Part shown: piece by piece, positions 45,760 to 53,478 of the stretch
How positions within the stretch are numbered: the first letter of the stretch is position 1
How the letters are laid out: each line of letters begins with the position of its first letter
Assembly (NCBI GenBank): GCA_902196205.1
Contig: CABIKM010000014.1
Coordinates: 1 to 64,000, forward strand
Length of the DNA: 64,000 bases
Source: Candidatus Methylomirabilis lanthanidiphila
GTDB taxonomy: Bacteria > Methylomirabilota > Methylomirabilia > Methylomirabilales > Methylomirabilaceae
Direction: 5' to 3'
The notes under the pieces: generated by a model
The model's input: only the letters and a program-made list of their open reading frames with translations
What the model was told of the DNA's origin: nothing
Database searches by the model: none
Position numbers and translations under genes: made by a program

Positions 45760-46347
45760 TCAACTCCTCCTTATTACATCATAGATACGTTCTGTTGTAG
45801 CAACCGAAAAGGGGAATAGGCCAAGCAGCATGATCAGCCAGACGATGGCACAGCCGACCGTAACGAGCGCCGCTATTACGGCCACGAGAAGGAGAGGTCC
45901 GCTGAGCACGGGGCGCGATGTCCCGACCGAAACCGAACTGACATACTCAACGCGAACCTCCCGATCAGGTTCAATCCGGCCTTGAAGAGCCTTCGCAAAA
46001 TCATAGGCCTGTTCGCGATGCCAAGGCCAACCCTTCATAATCTCTCGTTTCCCATCAGTGGTGTTGACAATAACAGTTGGGGTCCCCTTGAGGAGGCAGT
46101 AGCCAAACAGGATAAAGATAACCCCGACAAGAACCACTATCGCGGGTACCCCAATGACAATAAGAAGGATCCCATTGATGAGGCTGCGGGATATTACGAA
46201 TTCGACCGACGCAATATGACCAAGGGGCACATCCTCCCTGTCCCCTTCGGTTAACCAACCTCTGTTCGGGTGGTAAACGACCCTTTGGTCCGTCACGACC
46301 CCGAATATGTTGTCAACGTAGGTTGTCTCCGCTTCCGTCTCGGACAT
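45760..46347 (-). CDS. Membrane protein with PH-like domain, unknown function
   Basis: 195 residues. N-terminal part VDNIFGVVTDQRVVYHP, GWLTEGDREDVPLGHIASVEF resembles a bacterial PH-like/DUF domain that starts with a strand pair. It is interrupted by two helices (INGILLIVIGVPAIVVLVGVIF) and ends in a third and fourth helix (LLLVAVIAALVTVGCAIVWL and LGLFPF). A conserved TDGKREIMKGWPWHREQAYDFA segment sits between. Function unknown. It is translated with the 74-residue protein. Confidence 0.6.
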   Translation of the reverse strand: MSETEAETTYVDNIFGVVTDQRVVYHPNRGWLTEGDREDVPLGHIASVEFVISRSLINGILLIVIGVPAIVVLVGVIFILFGYCLLKGTPTVIVNTTDGKREIMKGWPWHREQAYDFAKALQGRIEPDREVRVEYVSSVSVGTSRPVLSGPLLLVAVIAALVTVGCAIVWLIMLLGLFPFSVATTERIYDVIRRS

Positions 46348-46446
46348 ACATCAACCCCCCTTTACCCGACAGGACCATCGCCCCGCTAGTTTCGTGGCGG
46401 ATCAATTGATAACGGCTGCATTTTCCAGCCTCTCAGCGGACTTGTC

Positions 46447-46555
46447 AAGATTCAAAAGACAGCGCTCAGCCGTCAGCGCTCAGCTATCAGCCTCAGATGA
46501 AAGTGGGGAACGGATCAGAAACAGCTGACAACTGACTGCTGAAAGCTGATCGCTT
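46447..46555. repeat. CAGCTGA/CAGCGCTCAG short repeats
   Basis: cagcgctcagccgtcagcgctcagctatcagc and, inverted, agctgacaactgactgctgaaagctga. Same style as the GAAGGCTGA elements. Just downstream of the DUF4242 gene stop. Confidence 0.5.
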
Positions 46556-46830
46556 TATCCTTCAGCGGTTGTGGGATCGATCACTGACCTGATCTCCGAC
46601 ACACGGTTCGCCGGAAAACCGCCATTACGGGCGTGTTCCAGAACCATTTCCGCGTTCGGCGCAATGTAGACACAATAGACCTTCTCATCGGTGACATAGC
46701 TGTGGACCCACTGGATTTGCGGCCCAAGCTGATTAAGTATGCCGCACGACTTCTGCGAAATCGCCTGAAGCTCCTGAGGCGATAGCTTACCCGCCCCGGG
46801 AATATCACGCTCAATCAGATACTTTGGCAT
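46555..46830 (-). CDS. DUF4242 / SCO4226-like small protein
   Basis: 91 residues, ferredoxin-like fold. MPKYLIERDIPGAGKLSPQE at the N-terminus, WVHSYVTDEKVYCVYIAPN in the centre and late VSEIRSVIDPTTA are the DUF4242 family pattern. The one characterised relative binds nickel (family knowledge); whether this one does is unknown. GAGGAG lies before ATG 46830. It stands alone between repeats. Confidence 0.8.
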   Translation of the reverse strand: MPKYLIERDIPGAGKLSPQELQAISQKSCGILNQLGPQIQWVHSYVTDEKVYCVYIAPNAEMVLEHARNGGFPANRVSEIRSVIDPTTAEG

Positions 46831-46924
46831 GGACGATCTCCTCTCTTTTCCGGTGCTGTACTCTGTCCTGTTATAGGCAAGCTACACATATCGTCGCAAC
46901 TCATAGCAGCGGTATTGGTTAGAA

Positions 46925-47005
46925 CGTCTCTTACTCCGGTTCCGAAATCCCCCCGTTCCCCCCTTTTAAAAATGGGGGTTGGGGGGGGATTGTGCTGAGC
47001 GTTAC
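46925..47005. repeat. G/C-tract palindromic repeat, copy 2 (inverted)
   Basis: Reverse complement matches 1-77 over about 80 bases, including both flanks (gctcagc and ccggagt.agaga). Differences are mainly in the length of the C and G runs. Confidence 0.8.
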
Positions 47006-47045
47006 ACCTTTCATCCCCATGGGCGCGCGGGAGGCGCACGCGGTA

Positions 47046-48023
47046 TTATTTCGGGATCGCGACGCCAAACGGCATCTTACCGACCGGGACAGTGGCGATC
47101 ACCTTCTCAGCGGCGACGTCGATCACCGCGACAGCATCGCTGCGGCCACAGGCGACATACAGACGCTGCTCGTCCGGCGTAAAGGCCAGATACCAGGCCC
47201 GCTGGCCTACAGGAATCTGTGTGGTGATGGTCAAGGTGCGGGCATCGATCACATACACGGCATTGCTCCGGCCATGCGCCACATAGAGCTTGCGGCCGTC
47301 CCGCGACACCACCACTCCGACCGGCCGTTCACCGACCGGGATGCTCTTGATCACCTTATGGCGAGCCACCTCGATCACCGACAGCACGCCGGGCTCGATC
47401 TGCTCACTTGTCACGTAGGCATATCGGCCGTCGGGGCTGAAGGCAATCCCTCGCGGATTTTTTGCAACCGGAATGTTCGCCACCACCTTGAGGGCCGCAG
47501 TATCGATAACCGAAATAGTATTGGATGTCTCGTTGGACACGTAAGCAATCTGTCCATTGGGACTGATCGCGATCGACTCCGGCTCTACCTGGACTTCGAT
47601 GGTGGCCATCGCCGTACCGGTCTTGGTATCAAGTACCGTAACCGTTCCGCCGTTCTCGTTCACGGCATACAGACGGGTCCCGTCAGGACTGAGCGCCAGG
47701 CCCTCGGGATCCACTCCAGCGGGCCATGTCGCTACAACCTTTCCGGTCGCGGCGTCGATGACGCTAATGTCGTCGGAGTTTCCGTTGGCAACATAGACAC
47801 GAGATCGATCCGGTAAGATCGCAACCCCTCGTGGTCGTTTGCCCACGGCGACCGTACGGACAACGGCGTTGGTTGCGGTATCAATGATCGACACGTCATC
47901 CGATTTTTCATTCGCCACATACGCCATCGATCCGGCTGAGGCAGCCGACGAGATACTGCCACACCACCATAGAAGCGCTACGACAAGGGACCAGCAGCTT
48001 CGACGACCTGTTTTCGGCATCAT
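47046..48023 (-). CDS. Secreted YVTN-family beta-propeller protein
   Basis: About 325 residues. Signal peptide (SLVVALLWWCGSISSAASA), then about seven repeats of the YVTN pattern (MAYVANEKSDDVSIIDTAT, RVYVANGNSDDISVIDAAT, LYAVNENGGTVTVLDT, AYVSNETSNTISVIDTA), each closing with a SPDG turn. Forms a periplasmic propeller. Relatives accompany periplasmic quinoprotein or metal-linked systems, and I cannot say which here. ATG ATG at 48023/48020 are likely starts; the frame is open to 48089 without a ribosome site. Transcription unit alone. Confidence 0.8.
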   Translation of the reverse strand: MMPKTGRRSCWSLVVALLWWCGSISSAASAGSMAYVANEKSDDVSIIDTATNAVVRTVAVGKRPRGVAILPDRSRVYVANGNSDDISVIDAATGKVVATWPAGVDPEGLALSPDGTRLYAVNENGGTVTVLDTKTGTAMATIEVQVEPESIAISPNGQIAYVSNETSNTISVIDTAALKVVANIPVAKNPRGIAFSPDGRYAYVTSEQIEPGVLSVIEVARHKVIKSIPVGERPVGVVVSRDGRKLYVAHGRSNAVYVIDARTLTITTQIPVGQRAWYLAFTPDEQRLYVACGRSDAVAVIDVAAEKVIATVPVGKMPFGVAIPK

Positions 48024-48842
48024 CTCCCGTACTCTCCCTTCGACGCTGTGTTGCGTTGGTAGCGACCCTTCCGCAAGACACAAGATCACAACGTAAGGAT
48101 ATAACGATGTCCTACCACAGATCGTGAGGGATGTCCATCACGAAGGCATGTCAGCAAGCCGCCTGAATCATGCCGTTATCGGCCGCATTCGGGCTGGCCG
48201 CGTCCAATCCCACCACGCCCGCAAACGGCCAAGGAACCTGACGGGGGAGACGCCTGCCCGAGGCTCACCTTGTCGTGCCGACGAATACCGCTCGAATAGC
48301 AATTACCTTGACTCATAATTCATTATACTGATACTCTCCATCGCCATAAGTGTGACTTTCGTCAATATAATTGACTGATCGTAATCCATAATTTTAAGTG
48401 ATGAAATAAGTTATATGTGAGAATTACGTATATGGGAAGGGACGCTGGTGCGGTATAGTCATCAATCTCGTCCAATGCTCCCGCGGTTCGAAGTTAGACC
48501 ATATACGCCAAAAAGCGTATTGACGGTATAAAATCTCTCTGATTAACTCAATGGCTGCTGTGCCCTGCTAAGAATAGTGTCGAGAAGTGTAAACCATTCG
48601 GTTGCCATTAGAGGTAATCAACAGGTGCGCAGCAATCTCAGCACCGAAAAATGGTGTTGGCAAGCCTGCTGGTCGACCCGATCCCGCGCGGGTTGACGCG
48701 GTCCCAGGATTCGGCCCACCATGAACCGAGAAAGGAGGGATAGCGAGAGAACGAGAGAAGCTGTTGCAGAGCATAGTACGACCGAAACGCGAGGATGTGA
48801 CCGTCATGCACTTCACACACACAACAGGAGGGGAATAGCAAC
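48024..48842. other. Long intergenic region upstream of a secreted protein gene
   Basis: About 820 bases without a supported gene. 48310-48480 is notably AT-rich for this genome (aattcattatactg, tcaatataattgactg, gatgaaataagttatatg) and should hold the promoters of the propeller gene (minus) and of the gene at 48843 (plus). No pair of boxes stands out. No recognised RNA family. aacaggagggga before 48843 is the ribosome site. Confidence 0.4.
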
Positions 48843-49589
48843 ATGTGGAGCGTCAAACGTGGCAAGGTGTTATTCGGTGCTGTAGCAGCGTTGCTGGGGA
48901 CTCTGGCGTTTACGTCGAGCGCTCTGGCTAAGGATAACAAGTGTGACGGTTTGCCGTCACATGACCAACTGCGGACGGCGTTGCAAGCCGCGGTGGCTGC
49001 AGGCGGCGGAGGGTTCGGGCTCAACATGTGGGGAACGGTCGTCAATCGGGACGGCATCGTATGCGCCGTTGCGTTCACCGGCGCGAGCAGGGGCGATCAG
49101 TGGCCAGGCAGCCGGGTCATCTCCGCGCAAAAGGCCAATACCGCCAATGCCTTCAGTCTGCCAGGTCTTGCCCTCTCTACGGCAAACCTCTACTCGGCAG
49201 TACAAGATGGCCAGAGCCTCTTTGGCTTGCAGTTCAGTAACCCGGTGGACACCAAGGCGGCGTACAGCGGCAACTCCGCCAATAATGGCCAGTCGAACGA
49301 TCCGATGGTGGGCGACAAGATCGGGGGCGTCAATGTGTTTGGTGGTGGCCTGGGACTCTATACGGCGGGTGGGACCCTCATCGGGGGGATCGGTGTCAGC
49401 GGCGATACCTCCTGCCGCGACCATTGGATCGCCTGGGAGACCCGCAAGGGCTTGAGCCTGAATAATACCCCAACTAACGATAACATTATCTACGACCTCA
49501 CCGTCGATCCCATAACGGGCCACACCACAAGCGCCAGCGGCTTTGGCCATCCGGCATGTAACCCGACTTCCCCCACCCCAGCGTCCTAA
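48843..49589 (+). CDS. Secreted GlcG/HbpS-family (DUF336) protein
   Basis: 248 residues. Signal peptide (VLFGAVAALLGTLAFTSSALA). Then the HbpS/GlcG fold: LPSHDQLRTALQAAVAA, GTVVNRDGIVCAVAFTG, and WPGSRVISAQKANTANAFS; later GGGLGLYTAGGTLIGGIGVSG, SCRDHWIAWETRKGL. Secreted members bind haem and take part in redox sensing (family knowledge). Four cysteines here (CDG, VCA, SCRD, ACN) could form disulfides. It is followed by a 13-bp hairpin at 49708 and is probably monocistronic. Confidence 0.8.
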   Translation: MWSVKRGKVLFGAVAALLGTLAFTSSALAKDNKCDGLPSHDQLRTALQAAVAAGGGGFGLNMWGTVVNRDGIVCAVAFTGASRGDQWPGSRVISAQKANTANAFSLPGLALSTANLYSAVQDGQSLFGLQFSNPVDTKAAYSGNSANNGQSNDPMVGDKIGGVNVFGGGLGLYTAGGTLIGGIGVSGDTSCRDHWIAWETRKGLSLNNTPTNDNIIYDLTVDPITGHTTSASGFGHPACNPTSPTPAS

Positions 49590-49707
49590 GAGGCATATAC
49601 GGCGCGTGCGTGGATCTGATCGAATCACAATGTGGCCCACACGGCCGCGGTTAACACCAACACACTGTGCCACGGCCAATGGTTTGGAACGCACAGGGGT
49701 GATCGTG

Positions 49708-49739
49708 AGTAAGGGCTGCCCGTGGTGGCAGCCCTTACT
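49708..49739 (+). terminator. 13-bp hairpin after the HbpS-like gene
   Basis: agtaagggctgcc (49708-49720) pairs perfectly with ggcagcccttact (49727-49739), loop of 6. No T-tract; 118 bases downstream of the stop. Either a weak terminator or an mRNA end stabiliser. Confidence 0.5.
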
Positions 49740-49861
49740 GCACCCGCACCAAACCCGGAAGAGCCATCATCCTACCTGCCTCAACAATTTCACGAATTCC
49801 ACTGACGGCGGCTCCATCGAGGGCAACTGATCCACCACTCATAGTGGTCTCAACGTTTCTC

Positions 49862-49904
49862 TTGACCTCCCCCACCGCTTCTGGTACGGTCCTTTACCGG
49901 ATAG
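49862..49904 (+). promoter_or_regulatory. Shared promoter-like motif, copy B
   Basis: TTGACC, 17-base spacer, TACGGT, ending with cggatag. Matches copy A (53386-53429) at ttgacctccc, ccgcttc, the ta of the -10 and cggatag, with one indel. Upstream of the small secreted protein at 50007. Confidence 0.55.
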
Positions 49905-50006
49905 ACCCTGGGGATAGACTCCCTTTGAGCAGCGAAGCATGACAAGGCAAACAGCGTGAATCCTGATGCGAAATAATCACATGCACCGAGAACAAGGAGA
50001 GAGCCA

Positions 50007-50327
50007 ATGAAGAGGCTGGGGTTTCTGGCAGTTGCGGCGCTCGCCGCTGTCGCGTGGCCCACGTTGACACAGGCGCAGAGCACGCCCCGCATCGACCAGC
50101 GTCAGGCGAATCAGGACCGCCGGATCGACCAGGGGGTAGCGTCCGGACAATTGACCGAGCGGGAGGCCGCGCGGCTCGAAAAGGGCCAGAATCGGGTGCA
50201 GCAGGTGGAAAACCACGCGCTCGCCGACGGTACAATGACCAAACGGGAGCGCGCCAAGATTGAACGCGCGCAAAACAGGCAGAGTCGGAAGATCGCCCGC
50301 CAGAAGCACGACCGACAGCACAAGTAG
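50007..50327 (+). CDS. Small secreted basic protein of unknown function
   Basis: 106 residues. Signal peptide (LGFLAVAALAAVAWPTLTQA). The mature part is very basic and Gln/Arg/Asn-rich, with two similar halves: RIDQRQANQDRRIDQGVASG, then LTEREAARLEKGQNRVQQ and MTKRERAKIERAQNRQSR. Predicted helical. The pattern occurs in other bacteria as uncharacterised periplasmic protein; I know no function. Its promoter-like motif is shared with the DUF542-NnrS gene, so it may belong to the same response. Confidence 0.65.
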   Translation: MKRLGFLAVAALAAVAWPTLTQAQSTPRIDQRQANQDRRIDQGVASGQLTEREAARLEKGQNRVQQVENHALADGTMTKRERAKIERAQNRQSRKIARQKHDRQHK

Positions 50328-50493
50328 GCGACCGCTCGTCAAGTCCGCGAAACCATATTAAGGATCAGCGAAGGGAACGACCGCTGCGCCCCGTCTCGGC
50401 TGCGTGACCGGTCCCTCTTGGAATAATCAGCTTACGTAGCCCCCTCCCGGATGCGCCAGCAGGACGACTCGGGGTACATTCGATACTTCAACG

Positions 50494-50523
50494 TTGCCAA
50501 TTGGGTACAGTGACTATTATAAT
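50494..50523 (+). promoter_or_regulatory. Sigma-70 promoter of the peroxiredoxin gene
   Basis: TTGCCA (50494-50499), 18-base spacer, TATAAT (50518-50523, perfect -10). Leader about 43 bases to ATG 50573. It overlaps upstream in-frame starts, ruling those out. Confidence 0.65.
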
Positions 50524-50572
50524 GCGTCACTGTATCGGTATCCTGGAATCAACCTACAGACATGGAGGAGTG

Positions 50573-51175
50573 ATGAGCGTACTCGTAGGCAAGTCCGCAC
50601 CAGATTTTACCGCAACCGCCGTCATGCCGGACGGCAGCTTCAAAGACAACTTCACGTTGTCCGACTACCGGGGCAGCAAGTACGTGGTGCTCTTCTTCTA
50701 TCCCCTCGATTTCACCTTCGTCTGTCCTTCGGAGATTATCGCCTTTGATCATCGTGTGGCCGAGTTCGAGAAGCGCGGCGTACAGGTGATCGGTTGCTCG
50801 GTGGATTCGCACTTTACCCATTGCGCGTGGCGCGGTACCCCCGTCAACAAGGGCGGCATCGGTCCGGTAGCATATCCGCTGGTGGCCGATCTGACAAAGG
50901 ACATCGCCCGCGAATATGACGTCCTGCTGTCGGGAGGAGTGACCCTGCGCGGCTCCTTTCTGATCGACAAGAACGGCATCGTGCAGCACCAGGTCGTCAA
51001 CAACCTGCCGCTCGGACGGAATGTGGATGAGATGCTTCGCATGGTAGATGCGCTCCAGTTCCACGAGACGCATGGAGAGGTCTGCCCGGCCGGGTGGACT
51101 CAGGGCGCCAAGGGGATGCAGCCGACTAAAGAGGGTGTGGCCAGCTACCTCGCCAGCGAGGCAGGAAAACTGTAA
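50573..51175 (+). CDS. AhpC/Prx1-type 2-Cys peroxiredoxin
   Basis: 200 residues. FFYPLDFTFVCPSEIIAFD has the peroxidatic cysteine near 48; the late GEVCPAGW holds the resolving cysteine near 170. GCSVDSHFTHCAW and GGVTLRGSFLIDKNG are family motifs. Reduces hydrogen peroxide, organic peroxides and peroxynitrite. ATG 50573 has GGAGGAG just upstream. It heads a set of plus-strand genes with NnrS-like and cytochrome proteins, which fits defence against nitrosative or oxidative stress. Confidence 0.92.
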   Translation: MSVLVGKSAPDFTATAVMPDGSFKDNFTLSDYRGSKYVVLFFYPLDFTFVCPSEIIAFDHRVAEFEKRGVQVIGCSVDSHFTHCAWRGTPVNKGGIGPVAYPLVADLTKDIAREYDVLLSGGVTLRGSFLIDKNGIVQHQVVNNLPLGRNVDEMLRMVDALQFHETHGEVCPAGWTQGAKGMQPTKEGVASYLASEAGKL

Positions 51176-51320
51176 AGATCATGGTGATCGGGGTGGTCGC
51201 GCTGCGCATGACGGTAATCGCTCGTGTCGGCCACCCCGAACGTCCTTATGCTCATGCTGCAGGATAACCCCGTCCCGCCTCGCTATCCTGTCGCTGCCCA
51301 CCGATAAGGTACACCTCAGG

Positions 51321-52793
51321 GTGAAGCACTATGCCGAGTTTCACTCCGGCTTTATCTGGACATCGCTGACAACGGCGATCCTCGGCGGATTTGCGTTCGG
51401 CGCCTACCTGGCTGTCGTAATCGGCTACGGTTTTCCCGCGGGGCAGGGTTTCTACGCGCTCATTCAGACACACGGGCATCTGCAGCTCATCGGCTGGGCA
51501 GGCGTATTCATTATGGGTATCAGCCTGCATTTCATTCCGCGGCTGGCCAGCTTCCCCCTGCCTCACCCCGAATGGATGAGCCGAATCCTCTGGTTGATGG
51601 TTCCAGGGCTGTTGCTCCGGGCGCTTGGAGGGACCGTATTGGCCTTCCTCGACGGGAGTCCGATCTTCGTTCCCCTCAGTTGGCTGCTGGGCGCCTCCGG
51701 GGTGTTGGAAGGAGGCGCGATCATCCTGTACGTATCGCTGCTGATTGGGACCATGCGCGGAAGCGTCAAAACCGGCAGGCTTCCGGCGTTGAGCGCGGTG
51801 AAACCATATTTTGGCATGATGGCGGCCGGCTGGGTCCTCTATGCGTGTCTCAACCTGTTCTTGCTGCTTCATATGATCCTGATCGGCGCCACTGTCGTAG
51901 ACTCCGCCTGGAACGAAGTGGCCGTTCATGCCTTTATCAGTCTTGTGCTGTTACCTGTGGCCTTCGCGCTTTCGGTCCGCCTCTTTCCGCTGTATCTGGC
52001 GCTGCCGGCTCCCGATTGGCCGGTCTACGGTATCGGATGTGCGTATCTCCTGTCTGTATTGCTGCAACTGATCCCCGCGGCGCCTCCCCTGGCTGGGCTT
52101 GCGCCGGACGTCACCAGATTAATCATCGCGCTGGGAACGTCGCTGAAGGGGGGCGTCATCCTCTGGTACGTGTGGCAACTGGATCTGCTGACCCGCCGCC
52201 GACCCCTGGGGCGCCATGCCCGCTTTCTTGACGCCGGACCGGACCGCCCGCCCACACGACCCGGCCTACCGGATTATGGAGAGTTTGGCCGGTTCGAACG
52301 CCTGATCTATGCCGCCTATACGTGGCTCGTTTTTGCCGCGTTCGTCGAACTCCTCAGCGGCGCGGCTATCTGGCTGGGCTATTCGATCCCGGTCGCTACG
52401 GACGCGATCCGTCACATGTATCTCCTTGGCTTTATCACTCACCTGGTGTTCGGAGCGTCGGTTCGGATGCTGCCCGGCTTCATCAGAAGAAAACGGGTCG
52501 CCAGCGCCGCATTAGTCGATGCCACGTTTTGGCTGGGGAGTGCGGCGGCGGTCTGTCGTGTTCTGCCGTTACTTTCGCCGTCATGGTTGTTCGATCTGCT
52601 GCCGGCCGGCGACATGCTTGTCCAGACGATCTTCGCGATCTCAGGGATATTCGGATGGGGAGCCGTCGTCTGTCTGGCGATCAATCTGCGGCAGACCGCG
52701 AATGCTCCGATGAAACAGGTCTCGGAAAGCCACTGGATGGTGTCCATGGCCCACTCTCCCGGCCCGGAAAACACCCCGAATAGCGGAGGGTAA
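51321..52793 (+). CDS. NnrS-like polytopic membrane protein
   Basis: About 490 residues, about 12 helices. Motifs THGHLQLIGWAGVFIMGIS then LHFIPRL, VAVHAFISLVLLPVAFALS and IRHMYLLGFITHLVFGASVRM are the NnrS pattern, with histidines on helices that could bind haem or metal. NnrS proteins protect cells against nitric oxide stress (family knowledge). The start is unsure: the frame has no ATG, GTG or TTG between the peroxiredoxin stop and GTG 51321. A short ATG frame (51249) ends at a TAA just before, so a frameshift in the 5' end is possible. A second, diverged homologue is at 53479. Confidence 0.75.
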   Translation: MKHYAEFHSGFIWTSLTTAILGGFAFGAYLAVVIGYGFPAGQGFYALIQTHGHLQLIGWAGVFIMGISLHFIPRLASFPLPHPEWMSRILWLMVPGLLLRALGGTVLAFLDGSPIFVPLSWLLGASGVLEGGAIILYVSLLIGTMRGSVKTGRLPALSAVKPYFGMMAAGWVLYACLNLFLLLHMILIGATVVDSAWNEVAVHAFISLVLLPVAFALSVRLFPLYLALPAPDWPVYGIGCAYLLSVLLQLIPAAPPLAGLAPDVTRLIIALGTSLKGGVILWYVWQLDLLTRRRPLGRHARFLDAGPDRPPTRPGLPDYGEFGRFERLIYAAYTWLVFAAFVELLSGAAIWLGYSIPVATDAIRHMYLLGFITHLVFGASVRMLPGFIRRKRVASAALVDATFWLGSAAAVCRVLPLLSPSWLFDLLPAGDMLVQTIFAISGIFGWGAVVCLAINLRQTANAPMKQVSESHWMVSMAHSPGPENTPNSGG

Positions 52794-52894
52794 TCAGGGC
52801 GCCGAATCGGACCTCATCAGTTGTAGGAAGAGCGGCCCTATGTGATAACTACCGGTGTAAGGTGGGACAAAGCGAGAAGGGTGAAAAGGAGGTC

Positions 52895-53368
52895 ATGGTA
52901 AGCATGAGGGTGGCATCGATCGGGATCGTTGTAGGCATAATCGGGATCATCGTCCTCGGAATCTTCAACAGCTCTTTCGCTGCTGAACCCCACGAATTGT
53001 CCGTCGACACGCGGCAACGCCTGGTCCTTGCCCCAGCCCAGCGATATATGATGCTTGCAGAGATGCGCCAGATGCTCGGGTCCGTCAACGGGATCCTTCA
53101 GGGCTTGGCGACCGGCGATCTCCCTGTGGCGGAAAAGGCGGCTCGCGCAACGGGCATGACGGGATCCGTCGACGTGAATCCCCACATCAAGGCACGGCTC
53201 CCCCAACAGTTCCTGGAGTGGGCCATGCGCACCCATCGGGGGTTCGATATGCTGGCCGACCGGATTCACGCGGGTAGCAGCCAAACCGACATCATTCGTG
53301 AACTTGCGACGCTGACCGGCAATTGCGTGGCCTGTCACGCCATCTACCGGCTTGATGAAGCCCGCTGA
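52895..53368 (+). CDS. Cytochrome c'-like class II c-type cytochrome
   Basis: 157 residues. N-terminal signal/anchor (VGIIGIIVLGIFNSSFAA), then a four-helix-bundle-like body (APAQRYMMLAEMRQMLGSV, EWAMRTHRGFDMLADRI) with the single haem motif CVACHAIYR at the very end, typical of cytochromes c' and c556. Cytochrome c' binds NO (family knowledge), fitting its place between two NnrS-like genes. ATG 52895 follows AAGGAGGTC closely; ATG 52904 is an alternative. Confidence 0.8.
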   Translation: MVSMRVASIGIVVGIIGIIVLGIFNSSFAAEPHELSVDTRQRLVLAPAQRYMMLAEMRQMLGSVNGILQGLATGDLPVAEKAARATGMTGSVDVNPHIKARLPQQFLEWAMRTHRGFDMLADRIHAGSSQTDIIRELATLTGNCVACHAIYRLDEAR

Positions 53369-53385
53369 ACATAGCGACGTTTGCC

Positions 53386-53429
53386 TTGACCTCCCTTGCC
53401 GCTTCAGCTATATTTTTTCTAACGGATAG
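53386..53429 (+). promoter_or_regulatory. Shared promoter-like motif, copy A
   Basis: TTGACC (53386-53391), 17-base spacer, TATATT (53409-53414), then cggatag (53423-53429). Good sigma-70 spacing. Closely similar to 49862-49904, including segments outside the -35/-10 boxes, so a common regulator site may overlap it. Confidence 0.6.
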
Positions 53430-53478
53430 GATATATGCGTAGACTGCTTCGCGATCCGACTGCACGATGAGCTGCTAA

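Larger units (their letters stand above)
49590..50006. other. Intergenic region with hairpin and promoter-like motif
   Basis: Holds a perfect hairpin (49708-49739) and the 43-base promoter-like motif (49862-49904) that recurs before the DUF542-NnrS gene. No gene supported. Confidence 0.5.

Noticed and set aside
48470-48520. ggttcgaag resembling a tRNA T-loop
   Set aside because: No acceptor stem, anticodon arm or D-arm at the right distances.
49543-49830. 95-codon plus-strand frame after the HbpS-like gene
   Set aside because: Begins inside that gene, runs through the 13-bp hairpin, basic low-complexity translation.
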